Positions 12,349 through 23,450 of a stretch of 64,000 nt of DNA are shown piece after piece. Position 1 is the first letter of the stretch, and the number at the start of each line of letters is the position of its first letter. Both the position numbers and the translations under genes were made by a program. Below the pieces are notes generated by a model, which was given only the letters and a program-made list of their open reading frames with translations, searched no databases and was not told the DNA's origin. The DNA lies in assembly GCF_000516985.1 (NCBI RefSeq), contig NW_006917094.1, positions 1,674,001 through 1,738,000 on the forward strand. Direction: 5' to 3'. The DNA is from Pestalotiopsis fici W106-1 (Eukaryota; Ascomycota; Sordariomycetes; Amphisphaeriales; Sporocadaceae).

Positions 12349-12702
12349 GTAGCCCTTTGCTTCGGATCGGGGCTTGTGGCGGCGGCGTCTATGCACTGCC
12401 GAGAGCGCTAATCATGTGAGGCAGGCAGGCAGGCAGGCAGGGGCCGACGCAGGACACCTGGGCACTGGGCGAGTCTGCGCTAGGTCAGGCTGCGTGCTGA
12501 CAAAATTGATGGATTAGGGATAATGTAGGTACTCCCGCGCAAACAATTGCTGCCTTAGGTGCAAATGAGGCTGAGCCTGCATCTTTCCATAATTGAAGTC
12601 TTGTCAATCGATACATGCATGTTACTTTCATGTTGCCCGCCTCTCGCTTCTCACGTACCTTCCTTTTGACACAACTTTCGACTGACAACACCCAACACCT
12701 TG
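12349..12702. other. Intergenic region with a tetranucleotide repeat
   Basis: This separates the secreted protein gene from the membrane protein gene. Apart from the GGCA-type repeat near 12420 it shows only presumed promoter sequence. Confidence 0.45.
12420..12441 (+). repeat. (GCAG)n microsatellite
   Basis: About five and a half tandem copies of a GGCA-type tetranucleotide follow each other without interruption. It is intergenic and its length is likely to vary between strains. Confidence 0.85.
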
Positions 12703-14277
12703 ATGGCGCCCACCGACGGAGCTGCTTCTACGGCGGCTGCAAGAAACGAAGCTCCAGCTAGCGGCGACCCAATTCCAGGCCCAACTATACTATTCTGGAT
12801 GGTGTGTTTCGCGCTGAATGCAATGGCAGCGCCGTCCGGGTCAGACATCGGCCTGGGGTACGAGCCTCGCTGGCTTCCGTCCCTATCTCCAGTTATACCG
12901 GTTTTTGACGCCATCCATATTGTCGGCACCTGGCTCGTGTTATACTACAAGTCTGGCCGGTCATACCGTTTGGCTACGGCCGAGACATTACTGAATCGCG
13001 TTCTGGGCGGCAGCGGAGTCACTCAATGGGTGCGCAAAGAGCGAGTTCGTACCGAAATTGGTTCCGTGTTGCACGCCTTACAACAGCTCTATCAGACTAT
13101 CCCAGCCAGGACGGGGAGTATATTAGCATTTTCTGCCTTTGATCACCATGAAACCGCGCGGGTCATCGCTGAGCTCCAGTTACAAATCATTCTCGTTCGT
13201 GACGAGTTTAACAGCTTCATTTCCTCTGGTCGCGCCCATCACCACAGGAAAGCCCTCGCTGGATTGTCAAATCTCCTCGATGAAGAGTCCAAAGTAAACA
13301 GTCTTCTAGGGCTATTGTTAGGCTTGAACAACCAACATACAAAGAAAGATGAGATAAGCCGTCTTGTGTCAAATTTCAAATCCACGGTAATCGCTGCTCA
13401 AAGATTCATGGGCGATTGCGAGGTTCGGGATCACACCAAAGCTAGATCTGCGATCAAGAGTCTTATAGAGACCATGAATTACCGCTGGTTCTGTTTCACC
13501 CTCGGAGTTTTGCCTCAGTTTATCAAACTCTTTGGAAGCCGCGGAATACTATGGTGTCAGGTTTGTGGCGCTGGCTATCTTGCCTCTTGGGCTATTTTTG
13601 AGGCATTGGTAGTGGCAGCCAAGTTAATGAACCTAGACAAACCTGACACTGAGTTGAGCAGGGCATGGGATTCTGATTCGACGCGGCCCGGTAACAATAC
13701 GGATGCGACAAATTGTCTCAGTCTCTCTGGAACTACTGTCGAACGTGCTCAGAATATGCCCGTGGATGGCTTGCCCGAAAAGAATATCTACCTCGATCTT
13801 TTATCAATTAGTCTGGGAGCAATGTCAGTGCTGGGTCATACTCTGACGTGCACCTTTCTTTTTGTCGTTGGAAAAGCGCGTGCGGATTCATATCATTGCC
13901 TTGCCCTCATGCCAATATGGATCAACGACTTCAGCAACACGTTTCCACTCCTGCATAATTTCTCGGGGATCGTTAATTTCACTATATTTGGGATGTCTGT
14001 GCTGGCAATCCTGCGGCTCAGCTTCACCCTTTGCCTTGGGTGGGCTTCGGGGGAAACCACAACAATACTTGAGAGGAAAGATCTCTTGGTATTCACCGGT
14101 GCATTAGTTGCTAGTCGGGGCCTGATTGGGACCATTTGTGTGAGCGACAGTGCTCGATCTAAGTTGCTGACTGGCCTGCGGGTTGTGTTTTACTGCGTCC
14201 CTACCGTATATTACTTTCTTGTGAGATACGATGATGACGGGACTGAACTTTTGAGTTGGGCAGAATGGCTCGGATAG
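12703..14277 (+). CDS. Uncharacterised multipass membrane protein
   Basis: Single-exon open frame of 524 residues from ATG 12703. I do not recognise a named family. An N-terminal hydrophobic segment (LFWMVCFALNAMAAP) is followed by a second (VFDAIHIVGTWLVLYY). Next comes a soluble, partly helical stretch of about 200 residues with no membrane segment. At least five hydrophobic segments follow in the C-terminal half, including LLSISLGAMSVLGHTLTCTFLFVVG and VVFYCVPTVYYFLV. The layout recalls lineage-specific fungal membrane proteins of unknown function. The long uninterrupted frame, sensible codon use and the membrane pattern make it a real gene, but no function can be given. Confidence 0.7.
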   Translation: MAPTDGAASTAAARNEAPASGDPIPGPTILFWMVCFALNAMAAPSGSDIGLGYEPRWLPSLSPVIPVFDAIHIVGTWLVLYYKSGRSYRLATAETLLNRVLGGSGVTQWVRKERVRTEIGSVLHALQQLYQTIPARTGSILAFSAFDHHETARVIAELQLQIILVRDEFNSFISSGRAHHHRKALAGLSNLLDEESKVNSLLGLLLGLNNQHTKKDEISRLVSNFKSTVIAAQRFMGDCEVRDHTKARSAIKSLIETMNYRWFCFTLGVLPQFIKLFGSRGILWCQVCGAGYLASWAIFEALVVAAKLMNLDKPDTELSRAWDSDSTRPGNNTDATNCLSLSGTTVERAQNMPVDGLPEKNIYLDLLSISLGAMSVLGHTLTCTFLFVVGKARADSYHCLALMPIWINDFSNTFPLLHNFSGIVNFTIFGMSVLAILRLSFTLCLGWASGETTTILERKDLLVFTGALVASRGLIGTICVSDSARSKLLTGLRVVFYCVPTVYYFLVRYDDDGTELLSWAEWLG

Positions 14278-14381
14278 ATTTGGTACAAAAACCGAGTATC
14301 GTACCGATCCCGCTCTATCAAAGCGAAATGCAAGAGCCTCTCGATCCATTTGAGAAGCGTCTGGATACACTGAGCCATGTT

Positions 14382-15220
14382 CTATGAACAGTCCTCTGTT
14401 CTCTGCAAGGGAGCGAAAGATGCAACATGTAGGCCTAGCAATATAGAGAAGGATAAAAAGAAGAAAAGAATTGGCAATAATCCGTGTTGTTGCCTCTTGC
14501 GCCAAGGTCTCAAAAGGGTGGTCCAAAGTAGGTCTGACATCGTGATTAGCGACCAACACGACACACGTGATGCATCTTGTAAACGTACTCTTAGCGCAAT
14601 GGCATCGCATCCTTGAGAGACAGCACCATCGGCACTGCCTTCGTATTTGATATAGTATCCAGTACTGTTATTTTCTGTGCATACTTTGAAACCTTTCTTG
14701 GCGTCAGCATTGAGTCCTGTATGTCAAGAACAATTGACGTCAAGGTTATGGGCTTACCATTAAATGTTGATGGACCGTGCTCATTACTGAGAAGACTGTA
14801 AAGGCCGTCATCACTCAGGTTGAGCAATTCCCATGTATCGTGTGTCTGGTCTGTCGCATTTGTAAAGTAGAACTGCCTAGAAATGAATTCACCGCCCGCC
14901 GTATTGGGCCCAAAGAGTGCGCCGAACCCGTCTGCAGCACCGTGCAGGCCCTCGGGGCTGGTGATGCTCAGATAGCCGCCTACCAGCTGAAATGCGACAA
15001 CCACGCTGTCCTGGCCGACCGCGGCCTGCCAGTTCCCGTCCTCGAGTGGCTTCACCCCAATGGCTTGGAAGGCATATGCTGGATTGACACTGGACCAGAT
15101 TTGTAGGAAAAAAGGGTTGGTGTGGCTTGTCGTGTCATTGAGGCTTGCCGGATACTCGATTGCAAACGTTCCAGCAGCCTGTAGAAGGCCGAGGAAACAA
15201 GAAAAAGTGAGTGACTTCAT
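14382..15220 (-). CDS. Small secreted cell-wall-type protein
   Basis: It starts with a signal peptide (MKSLTFSCFLGLLQAAGTFA) and runs to a short intron, 14757-14717 (GTAAGC to ACAG, 41 nt). After splicing the frame reads on through VCTENN and GYYIKYEG, ending with a GC-D-A-I-A-L-R pattern. This arrangement, an N-terminal beta region then a late pair of cysteines around a Tyr-rich strand, resembles fungal secreted PhiA/IgE-binding-like wall proteins. The unspliced frame, which ends at 14591, loses this pattern and is probably wrong. The C-terminus is uncertain. In frame, the stop lies at 14382 after an atypical tail, but a GTACGT donor just after the conserved region suggests a second intron and an earlier end. 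The role is probably cell wall or surface; I cannot be more specific. Confidence 0.55.
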
Positions 15221-15672
15221 TATTACCTTATTGATCAGTAATGTGCTTATAGTTCAATGGTATAGATAGTAGAGAGATCAAATGAAACCTCTCTTTTATA
15301 ATTCCATTGCATCTTGCTTTCTTTAATACTATAAAGCGTCATGCTGCATTCTGATGTGTGATCCATTTCGCTCTTACCATGTTTGGAAGGTGATGGGATC
15401 AGCGCAGTCGGTGACCACATAAATACGAGATGCCTGGGTATTGAGGGTGCTACTTCGTATATGCCGGTAGCCCATCACAACACCGTAGATGTCAATCACG
15501 CGACAACAGAAGAGTAGTATCAATGTTTTTTCCCCCGACGTAGCCGGATGTTTTTTTCTCCTTCATCTCTTATTATTCAAGGTCAATTGCCTCAAGAACA
15601 TTACAGACGTACTTTGGTTCATAGACCGCTCTGTAATGTCAGAAAAGCAGGGACCCGCTTAAGACGATATGT
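15221..15672. other. Intergenic region
   Basis: This is the promoter side of the small secreted protein gene and the 3' side of the first MACPF-like gene. I see no coding signal. Confidence 0.45.
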
Positions 15673-16712
15673 CTAGAAGATAGGATCCCGCCGCTTTGAA
15701 TGAGCTACAAAGTCGCGCTGAAAGATAAACGGCTGCAAAATGACCTCTACTACCAGTCCCGATTGGCAAATAGATGCAATGTCCGAAGGGTTCAATATTT
15801 TGTCCTTTTCAAGCCCAAGCTTGTCCCGGAGATCTGCAATGCGCTGGTTGAGCGACCCACCAAGATCAGTATATACCTTCACGAGTTCTCTTACTTGTTC
15901 AAAGGGTTCGCCATTGCTGAGAGTCTCGTGAGTCTGCGTCAAACTGTCAAAGGCGGCAAATTGGAATGACAAGCTCTGCGACGCGGCCCTCTCTTCATGC
16001 GAATGTTCAATTGATGTGCTCCAGAACAGAACTCGTATGTTGACCTTGACTTTGAAGGTCTCGGCCGACGACTTTGATGCCTCGTCGACCGAGACGAAAA
16101 CGCTGCTGTCGCCTCCCAGGCGCAGACCCGCGACGTAATAGTCGCCAAATCGCCGTTTGAATCTCTCAATGGCTATGTCTTTCAACTCTGCCGGGCATCT
16201 GAGAATCCTTTGTGCTTCGGGGCCTAGGTCTGGAGTGGATGCCATGTAAATAGTACCTGAACGCACCGATTCCCTGATCGAATGCTTTGTAGTCTACACA
16301 TGCTGTCAGCTACACGTGGAACAAGTCGATATTAGAGACGGATTTCGCGCACATTTTGGTCCTCTAGCACGGCCTTATCATAGTTGCAAGTTGCTGAAGC
16401 TCCCAGGAAGCCGCAATCTACGCTGATGCCGGCGGATACGCTGAGATGCTCGGCCTTTTCCATTGAAGAGGTTGAGGAAGTCCTGTGGGAACTTCCTCGG
16501 AACCCGTCGTCATCCGTGTATTGTATCACAGTTCTCTGGAGTGACTTTGAGTCAAACGCTGCTGGAACCGCAAATGGATCACCATCTTTAACGTTCCACG
16601 ATTTGAACCCACCACCTAGTTGCACAGCCGTCTTGGTCCATGGGATTATGATGTGAGAATTGTTTGCTGCCAATTGCGATAGCGAAGCGATTCCTGGTGG
16701 AGCTAATGCCAT
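15673..16712 (-). CDS. MACPF-like protein, short form
   Basis: Two exons, 16712-16353 and 16293-15673, give 326 residues. The intron uses GTGCGC and TGTAG, and splicing it removes an in-frame stop while keeping phase. The key segment is about residue 150-165: FGDYYVAGLRLGG. It resembles the MACPF signature (aromatic-Gly-x-His/Tyr-Tyr followed after several residues by Gly-Gly). A beta-strand pair (VFVSVDEAS, FKVKVNIRVLFW) follows and fits the central sheet. There is no signal peptide, and no lectin or coiled-coil module as in the larger relative at 20014. It lies tail-to-head with the broken relative at 17219-19195. The family call rests on this motif and on the similar genes beside it, so a distinct fungal family of related fold is possible. 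Pore formation is not shown by the sequence. Confidence 0.55.
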
Positions 16713-17218
16713 TGCTAACGATTTGAAGGATGGAGTTGTTTTGCATAGGTGATTAAATCAATTTGAAATACTGGAGGCAAGATAGACGCCGATCTCTTGG
16801 AGCATAGATCTCACTTATGATCTGAACGATCTTGAACCACGTCACTTTGAGCTGCATTCAATAGTCATAGTCGATCACGTCCCCACAATGCAGTCTACTG
16901 CAAGCTAAATACAACCCAGGTATTAGTATGTAAACACCGAACCAGCAGGGGCAAGTAACAATAGCGGCAGACTTGTGTGCGATTCCAAATTCACTAGAGG
17001 AAAGAATAGTCGCGAATCAAATTGTGGGTTTGATAATGTATATTATAGTTCACAGTATGGGCTCAAATAAACAAAGATGACGAGATATCTCAGACTTTGT
17101 TGTGTGGCAAGAAATCAGTTTCTTGAATTGCGAGGGACTAATTGTATGCTTCTTTTTGCTACCTGTTTCTACCAACCCTTTGACCAGGTCCATTTTACAG
17201 ACGGCATTAGGTCTCTTG
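16713..17218. other. Intergenic region between MACPF-like genes
   Basis: About 500 bases, rather A+T rich, holding the promoter of the short MACPF-like gene. A frame at 17050-17286 overlaps the last exon of the neighbour in another frame and is not called. Confidence 0.45.
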
Positions 17219-19195
17219 TCACTCATCTTGCTTGTCTTCAACAGGTTTAGGGACCTAAGATATATCATGAGCTGATTTGTCAACAATCGTGGGGTTCTAG
17301 GACACGTACAGGGAGAAACTGCTTGAACAGTATGGGGCTCATGAAGGGCATTGGCCAGGTCTCATCAGTAGCGACCGTGGGATAGTGAGTTACAACGTCG
17401 ACCTAGAAGTACGAATGGTCAGCAATGTTGTCTGCCGATCAAGACTGAATTGAACGTGGATGATAATATGAAGTATAAATACCTCGGATACGATGCGATT
17501 CATCATCAAGCGAATATCTCTCTTTGCCTTTTCCAGACCCAAAAGCGTGGCTTCATATGGCTTGAGAATGTAGAGGGGTTCGCGGGGCTTGGGGAGTTTT
17601 CCAGCAGAGGCTTTAGCAGAAGTGCCCCGCAACGCCAGGCTTTTCGTGCTGTCCGCAGGTTCGTTAGTGCCCTGAGCTGTAGGTGGGTTCAGCTCGGGGC
17701 TTGGATCGTCCTCGTGCTCTTCGGGGGTGTCGGCGCCATCTTGGGATGCAACCTCTTCAGCTTTACCCGATTCACTTTCCAGCTTCTTGCCCTCTCCGGA
17801 AACACCCTTTTCTTTAGATGCTTCTAGCTGCTGATTACCCGTATCGGATGCTGGAGACTTCGATTCAGCAGACGGTGCATTCGCAGCTGTGATGAGTTTC
17901 CCATAAAAGGCAGTGCGGTCTCTGGCGCCAATCATTTCACTCTCCTTGAGAATCGTCTTGCCTGCGTCAAAATCGATAGCCAAGGTCTGTATGTACTTGG
18001 CTAGATTCTTGTAGTCGGCAAAAGCCTCTTGCAGCATCGTCGTGTATCCACCGGCATTCTCATAGACCATGGGCGAGAATCTGGTGGCAAAGGGGAGGAA
18101 ACTGCGGAGAGATGTATACTTGGTTAGGATAATGTGCGTTCTCATGGGTGTTTGAGCCACATAGTCTGGAAACTTGACCGCCGCTTTGCGCAATGTATCA
18201 AATGTCCAGTCCTCATCAGCTACCATGGAAAATTAAAGGTTAGTGAGTTGTGCATCGACTCGAAACCTGATCGGATATCGAGGCTATATAAGCACTTACG
18301 TCCCTTGAGCTTCTGGCCGCCACCTTTCCAGCTTACAGAGATTGTGACCTCGTTGTTTTCGAGGAGCTCCTTGCGAGCCTTTTGGACATCGCCATTGGCA
18401 GAACCCTCCAGTTTGCCATCTAGCATACCCGTGAGGGCTATTTCGGCACTTGGATATTGGTTAGCAACTGGATGGGCACTGCTTGAAGTGAGATAGTCAT
18501 GACTTACTTGACACCAAAGTTGTGGATGTTGGAAGTGTCGCTTTTCTTGATTGAAATCAAAGCATTGAATTCGCCACCCTCCTGAAAACCTATACAAACA
18601 CAAATCAACACAGGATGAGTGGCAACTTGGAATGGTTTCGTACCAGAAATGAAACAGTCACCGTAGACTTCAGTGAAATCTCCTGGTGCGACACCATCAA
18701 CTGGCCAGAACTTGTTCAGTTTGCGGTCAGTTATGGTCTGGTTGACGACCTTGACGGATATCAAATACGATATTGTGCTTGACTTGATCTTGTCAGAATT
18801 GAGAAAGTCTCCCTGTCCCGTCCCGTCAATCTGGCTGTCGTATTTGATTGACATGGCGGCCGAGATCTAGCAAGTACAAGTTAGTCGCGTCACTTTGTCA
18901 TTCTCTGTTTTCATCTAGGGGCTCTGACATTCAATGCATTGGTGACATCCGAGATCTTGTCAATCATGGTGGTCTTGTAGGACACTTGCTGGGAAACGCC
19001 TCCCTCGGTTGTTGTTGGCGCAAACTCATCATCGGGTGCCTTGTCATCTCGAATAACTGCATGGTCAACGCAGAGCTGTTATGTATAAGAGTTGAAGCCT
19101 GAAGATGAAAATCAGTGATGGCGTGTACAAAAAGATTGATAATGCCAACCGGATCCAAGCTTCATGGAAGCATTGTAAGGTGCGAGGAGAGCCAT
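17219..19195 (-). pseudogene. MACPF-like paralogue with premature stop codon
   Basis: This is an inverted, head-to-head relative of the gene at 20014-23181, with the same exon order and similar segments: VKVVNQ, GDCFISG, GGEFNAL, VSWKGGG, RTHIILTKYTSLRS, YENAGGYT and LLGLEKAKRD. The first exon starts at 19195. In the second exon a TAA stop at 19081-19079 stands where the relative has a Gln codon, about 20 codons into the protein. No splice choice I could find removes it. The rest of the frame is open to a short last exon ending at 17219. An acidic, Ser/Glu-rich insert lies in the 3' part. The coiled coil and jacalin-like end of the relative are absent. The stop could be strain-specific or a sequencing error, since the downstream exons look well preserved. 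Confidence 0.6.
19079..19081 (-). other. In-frame nonsense codon in MACPF-like paralogue
   Basis: On the minus strand this reads TAA in the frame shared by the preceding and following conserved residues. The relative at 20014-23181 has CAA here. A single C-to-T change explains the difference. Confidence 0.65.
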
Positions 19196-20013
19196 GGTGG
19201 TGCGTCACGAATATGACCAAGAATGGCACTCAGGAGGTAATGAATGTTTACTATTTGGAGAATCGCAAGCCGGAGGTCAAGTATCTGGGTTTTCAATACG
19301 CCCCAGATTGAGCAAGGGATGGCATAATGCTGATTTTGCGGCTCTGCCAATGAAGCGCATTCAGCAGATCATCGAGCATGCAATTATGTACCCTGCGTGT
19401 CGTCCAGACCAATTGATCCTGTGAGATGTCTTTGCTTTCTTGGCACCACATAGACTTTCGTCATTCTGAAATAGAGTTTCGACGGACTCGGAATTGATGA
19501 GTTGTCGAGGGGATCGTCTAGATTGTTGGCGCTGATGGGAGCTGAAGAATTAGCTCGGTGGATATAGTAGACTAATATAGGCGCGGGTCGGGACGGTCCT
19601 TGAGCGGAGCTCCAGCCTAGCGGTTCATTGTGGTTGCCCAGAAGGTGAACACTGTGCCTTTGATAGTTCGTGCGGCTGAATCGTTGATCAAGAATCATTG
19701 GCCTGCGCAAGATCTCTAGTGCTCGCTTATTGAGACGATGCTGCAGAAAGATATCCATTCACACATTAGGCCTGGAGACAGCTCATCGTGGGGACAGACT
19801 AAGAGCGGCACTTTTGCGATCCGGCACTTGAGATGCGTCATCAATTTCGTGGTCAGGGCTTTTGTTCTATAGTCGAATTATTTGGACACACTGTGGTGCA
19901 GGCACGGTAATGGTCGCGATTATCTTGACGCTCTTTTTACATATCATGTCGAGTTGGAATGGTCGTAGCTGCTGAACTGCCAAAATCCAGACCACCTCGT
20001 AAAAGCCGTCAGC
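19196..20013. other. Bidirectional promoter region of the divergent MACPF-like pair
   Basis: About 820 bases between the starts of the broken minus-strand copy and the intact plus-strand copy. I found no gene or obvious repeat. Shared control of the pair is possible. Confidence 0.45.
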
Positions 20014-23000
20014 ATGGCCATGACACTTGCGCCATACAACAATGCCATGCGCTTGGGAATGGGGTTAGTGCGACACATGTTTGAAACGGGATGAAATGAT
20101 GGCTAATAAGACGTACTGCTTAGGTTCAACTCCTATACCCAACAGCTATGTGTTAATGATGCCGTGATAAAGCCAAATCACGTCAAAGCCCAAGAAAGGG
20201 ATCTGATCAATCGGGCAATAGCATCTGGCGAGAGACCTCAGCATCCGACTGATCCAGGAAACGATGGGCGAAAAACCGGATCGGTTTCACGGACAGTCGG
20301 TGGCGTCAGCCAGACAGTGACTTGGAGCACCAAGTTTGTGGACAGTTTGAGCGAAGTTACCAATTCAATGAACATCAGCGGTACGTTTTCTTGCATTGCA
20401 CATGATAATGTCAGGCTAACAGTCGCTTCTCAGGATCTTTGGAGATCAAATATGGCTCAGTAGGTGGAAAAGGAGCTGGAGGTAAGACATTCAATTGCCT
20501 AGACCTAGGGCAACAGCTGGACCGTTAGTGACTAATCCTAACTCTTGATAGCTTTCATCGACAGTAACAAGTTCAAGGAGAGTGACCTGGCCTTTCACCT
20601 CCAGGTCAAAGTCATCAACCAGGTCTTGGAAGGAGAGGATATGACCGAGTTCAATCCCATCAAGGACCTTCCTTCTAACCAGTTCACCGACGTCTTTGGC
20701 GACAGTTTCATCTCTGGATTCATTACCGGCGGCGAGTTCAATGCATTGGTCTGCTTCAAGGTCAAGGACAGGTCCAAGCTTCGCGACATCAAGGCCAGTG
20801 CCGAGATCAACTTTGACAAGGTGCCGGGTCTGTCAGTCAATGCCCAAGGCCAGGTCCACATGGAGGAGGCCGACACATCCGCCGTCGCCGAGACCAATGT
20901 GTCAGTGTCTTGGTCGGGAGGTGGTGAGATCAAGGATCCGAGTATCAAGGAGTGGGGGGTGAAGGAGTTGAAGGCCGCTGCAATTGAATTTCCGGACAAG
21001 GTGGCCAAGTTCCCCCAGAGAACGCAGTAAGTCGATATCCCATAACAGCAATCATCTCACGTGATGCTAATCCCAGACAGTGCAATCTTGTCCAAGTACA
21101 CAACCTTGCGAAGTTATCAAGTGGCCAAGAACAAAGGCAGCCCATTGGATTACGAGAATGCCGGTGTATACACTAGCGCGCTGTTGGACGCATACACCGA
21201 TTACAAGTATCTGTACACATCCATATCTGAAGGTATGGTTCATTTGGTTTTATGCATATGTTAATTGACTGACGTTGAGCAGCAATCCTGAACGTGCAAA
21301 GTAATGGTCATATTATTTACGGCAAGGAAGACACGCCCGAAATAAAGAGCTATCGGGATGAGATTTACACAGATTACCGAGAGAAAGCTTTGATCTACCT
21401 GGAGACGTCTTCGCATGAAGAGAGCGAGGTCGGGAGAAGAGCCCGACAGCTGCTTGACGGTGGCAGGTCCTCAGTCGACCCCAATGTCGTGTCCGGGATG
21501 GCCGTGGTGAAAGTTAGCGATGCGAGTCGCCCAGAGTCACCGAGAATTGTGCGACCTCCTTCAAAGCCAAACCAGGTCAAACCCTATCATAAGAGTCTCC
21601 TGGGCCTGGAAAAGGCGCGACGGGACTGTCGTCTGGAGATGATCAAGATTGTACAAGAGGTAGGTTCAGTCTGGGTAGACCAATTCTGGCTGCACGGGGG
21701 ACAAGCTAACCAATGAGTTGCAGGTGGACGAAGTGGCCATTGACCCTCAGGTGGCTATAGATCCCTCCAGGGCACACGTTTTTCTCTCGCCGGTAGTGTT
21801 CAAAATGCTGGTTCCTGTGAGTCCGATCCCCAGACGCTTAGATGAATCATCAGCTAATCACACAAAAAAGTCGACGGCGCTGCCACCACGACCATCACCT
21901 GAGGAGTTGGAAATCCAAAGACTACACTATGAATTGAAGTCTAAGGAGACTGAGTACAAGGCTAAGTATGAAGAACTCGAACAGGCAAGCTTGGCAAAGC
22001 TAGAAACCCTAGACCAGCAGCTTGAGGACAGAGATGAAGAATTGCAAGCGAAGCAAGATGAGATTGATGATTTAAGACCAGATGCCCAAGCGACAAGGCA
22101 GCGTCGCGAAGAAGAAAAGAGGGCAGCTGAGGAGAAGAAGAAGCGGGAGGAGGAGGAAATCAAGAAGAATGCTCAGCAAGCCGTCAAGGACTTGATCAGC
22201 AATGCCGAGAGTGAGGCGGAAAAGCTGCGCAAGGACGTCGAGAGGCTTACCAAGGAAGCCGGGGACAAATCCAAGGAGGCCCAGGACGCGTCTGAGGCCC
22301 TCAAGGCGGCACAAAAGTCACTCGAGGAACTCAAATCGAGCGACACTGCCAATAGCGACGCTTTGAAAAAGGCTCTCGAGCAGGAGAAGGCGCTTACCAA
22401 GAAGGTCAACACGTTGACGGAGCAAGAGGCGAAAGCTAGGGCTGCACAGACGAAAGCCTCCAGTGAATTGACCAAAAAGGAACAGAATATCGAGCAGCTG
22501 ACAGCAGACCTGAAGAAGAAGGATGCCGAGCTGAAACAGTTGCGAGATGACATCAGGAACTTGAAGTCGCAAGCGGACATGATTGCCCGACTGCCACTTC
22601 GAGTGTGCCAATTTGGCTCGCTGCGATTGCCTGACCTCTTGCTTCAGGAAGTCTCCGACTTTGAAAAATGGTCTCAAAACTGGCGATTGGGCTACATTGG
22701 TGGTAACCTCAGTCTCACAGCCAAGGACAAGGACGAGACCCCTGTCTTCAACTTTGGCAACAAGGTCAACAATGCCGCTGCAATCACAAACAGGCACACG
22801 TACATTCCCACCAAGATTACGCTCTACCCGAGGTCGGATTCCATCGGAGGCATCATGATAACCTATGCCAATAAATTCACCTTCCAGGTTGGACGCTTGG
22901 AGGGATCCTACGAATCTTTCAGCCTGAGCACCGATGAGCGTGTCACCTGGTATGAAGTACAGGGTAACCACAGCAAGGAGTTCGGCAAGCCTATGGTGAC

Positions 23001-23181
23001 AGTTCTGAAGCTGCGGACGAACAAGGGTAAGAGCTATAGCTGGGCTGCCAAGTCGAGACTATCTGAGGACGAAAACATTTGGGCAGAATCTGCTCCCGCC
23101 GGCTTCTCGTTGAGAGGGTTCTGGGGCCAAGCTGGGTGGGGGATTGATAGGCTAGGTGTTGTTTGGGCCCGCGATAGCTAA
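20014..23181 (+). CDS. MACPF-like protein with coiled coil and jacalin-like lectin domain
   Basis: Eight exons were traced by phase: 20014-20063, 20124-20380, 20434-20481, 20552-21026, 21081-21232, 21283-21659, 21724-21816 and 21871-23181. They sum to an exact 920-codon frame. Residues 1-480 are the MACPF-like part, with FGDSFISGF at about 168 followed by GGEFNAL. Residues about 495-718 are a highly charged coiled coil rich in Glu, Lys and Ala. The last 200 residues contain GGIMITYAN, VTVLKLRTNKGKSYSW and LRGFWGQAGWGIDRLGVVW, the strand-and-Gly pattern of jacalin-like or mannose-binding beta-prism lectins. There is no signal peptide. A sugar-binding module joined to a possible pore-forming module suggests membrane or cell-surface targeting, but neither activity is demonstrated. 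Neighbours are a broken paralogue and a shorter MACPF-like gene. Confidence 0.7.
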
Positions 23182-23450
23182 TGCCACTATCTGCTCAATC
23201 TGGTATGCAGATAATATGCAGTCTATAGAGTCTCTGACCAATATGGTGAATACCAATAAGAGATCCAATTTTTGATCGGGATGTATCATCGAGATTACTT
23301 TATCGCGACAAATGTTCTTGTGGTACTTGGAGACTTCTTGCAGAACTATTCAGTGGCCGGGAACGCTATGCCAATAGTATAGCAGAACTGTTGTGATACG
23401 ACCAGTATCCAAAATAAAGAATAAAAATTAAAAAGTTGAAAGCGTAATTT

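Noticed and set aside
15240..15290. A-box-like sequence (tagttcaatggta)
   Set aside because: No B box, acceptor stem or anticodon arm follows; it lies in the promoter of the small secreted protein gene.
18964..19158. Minus-strand frame read straight through the start of the MACPF-like copy
   Set aside because: It follows a different frame from the one conserved with the relative and is a shadow.
19105..19311. Plus-strand frame of 68 codons
   Set aside because: It overlaps the first exon of the minus-strand MACPF-like copy and has no independent support.
22318..22971. 217-codon minus-strand open frame
   Set aside because: It is the antisense of the coiled-coil and lectin exon of the large MACPF-like gene; biased codons there keep the opposite strand open.
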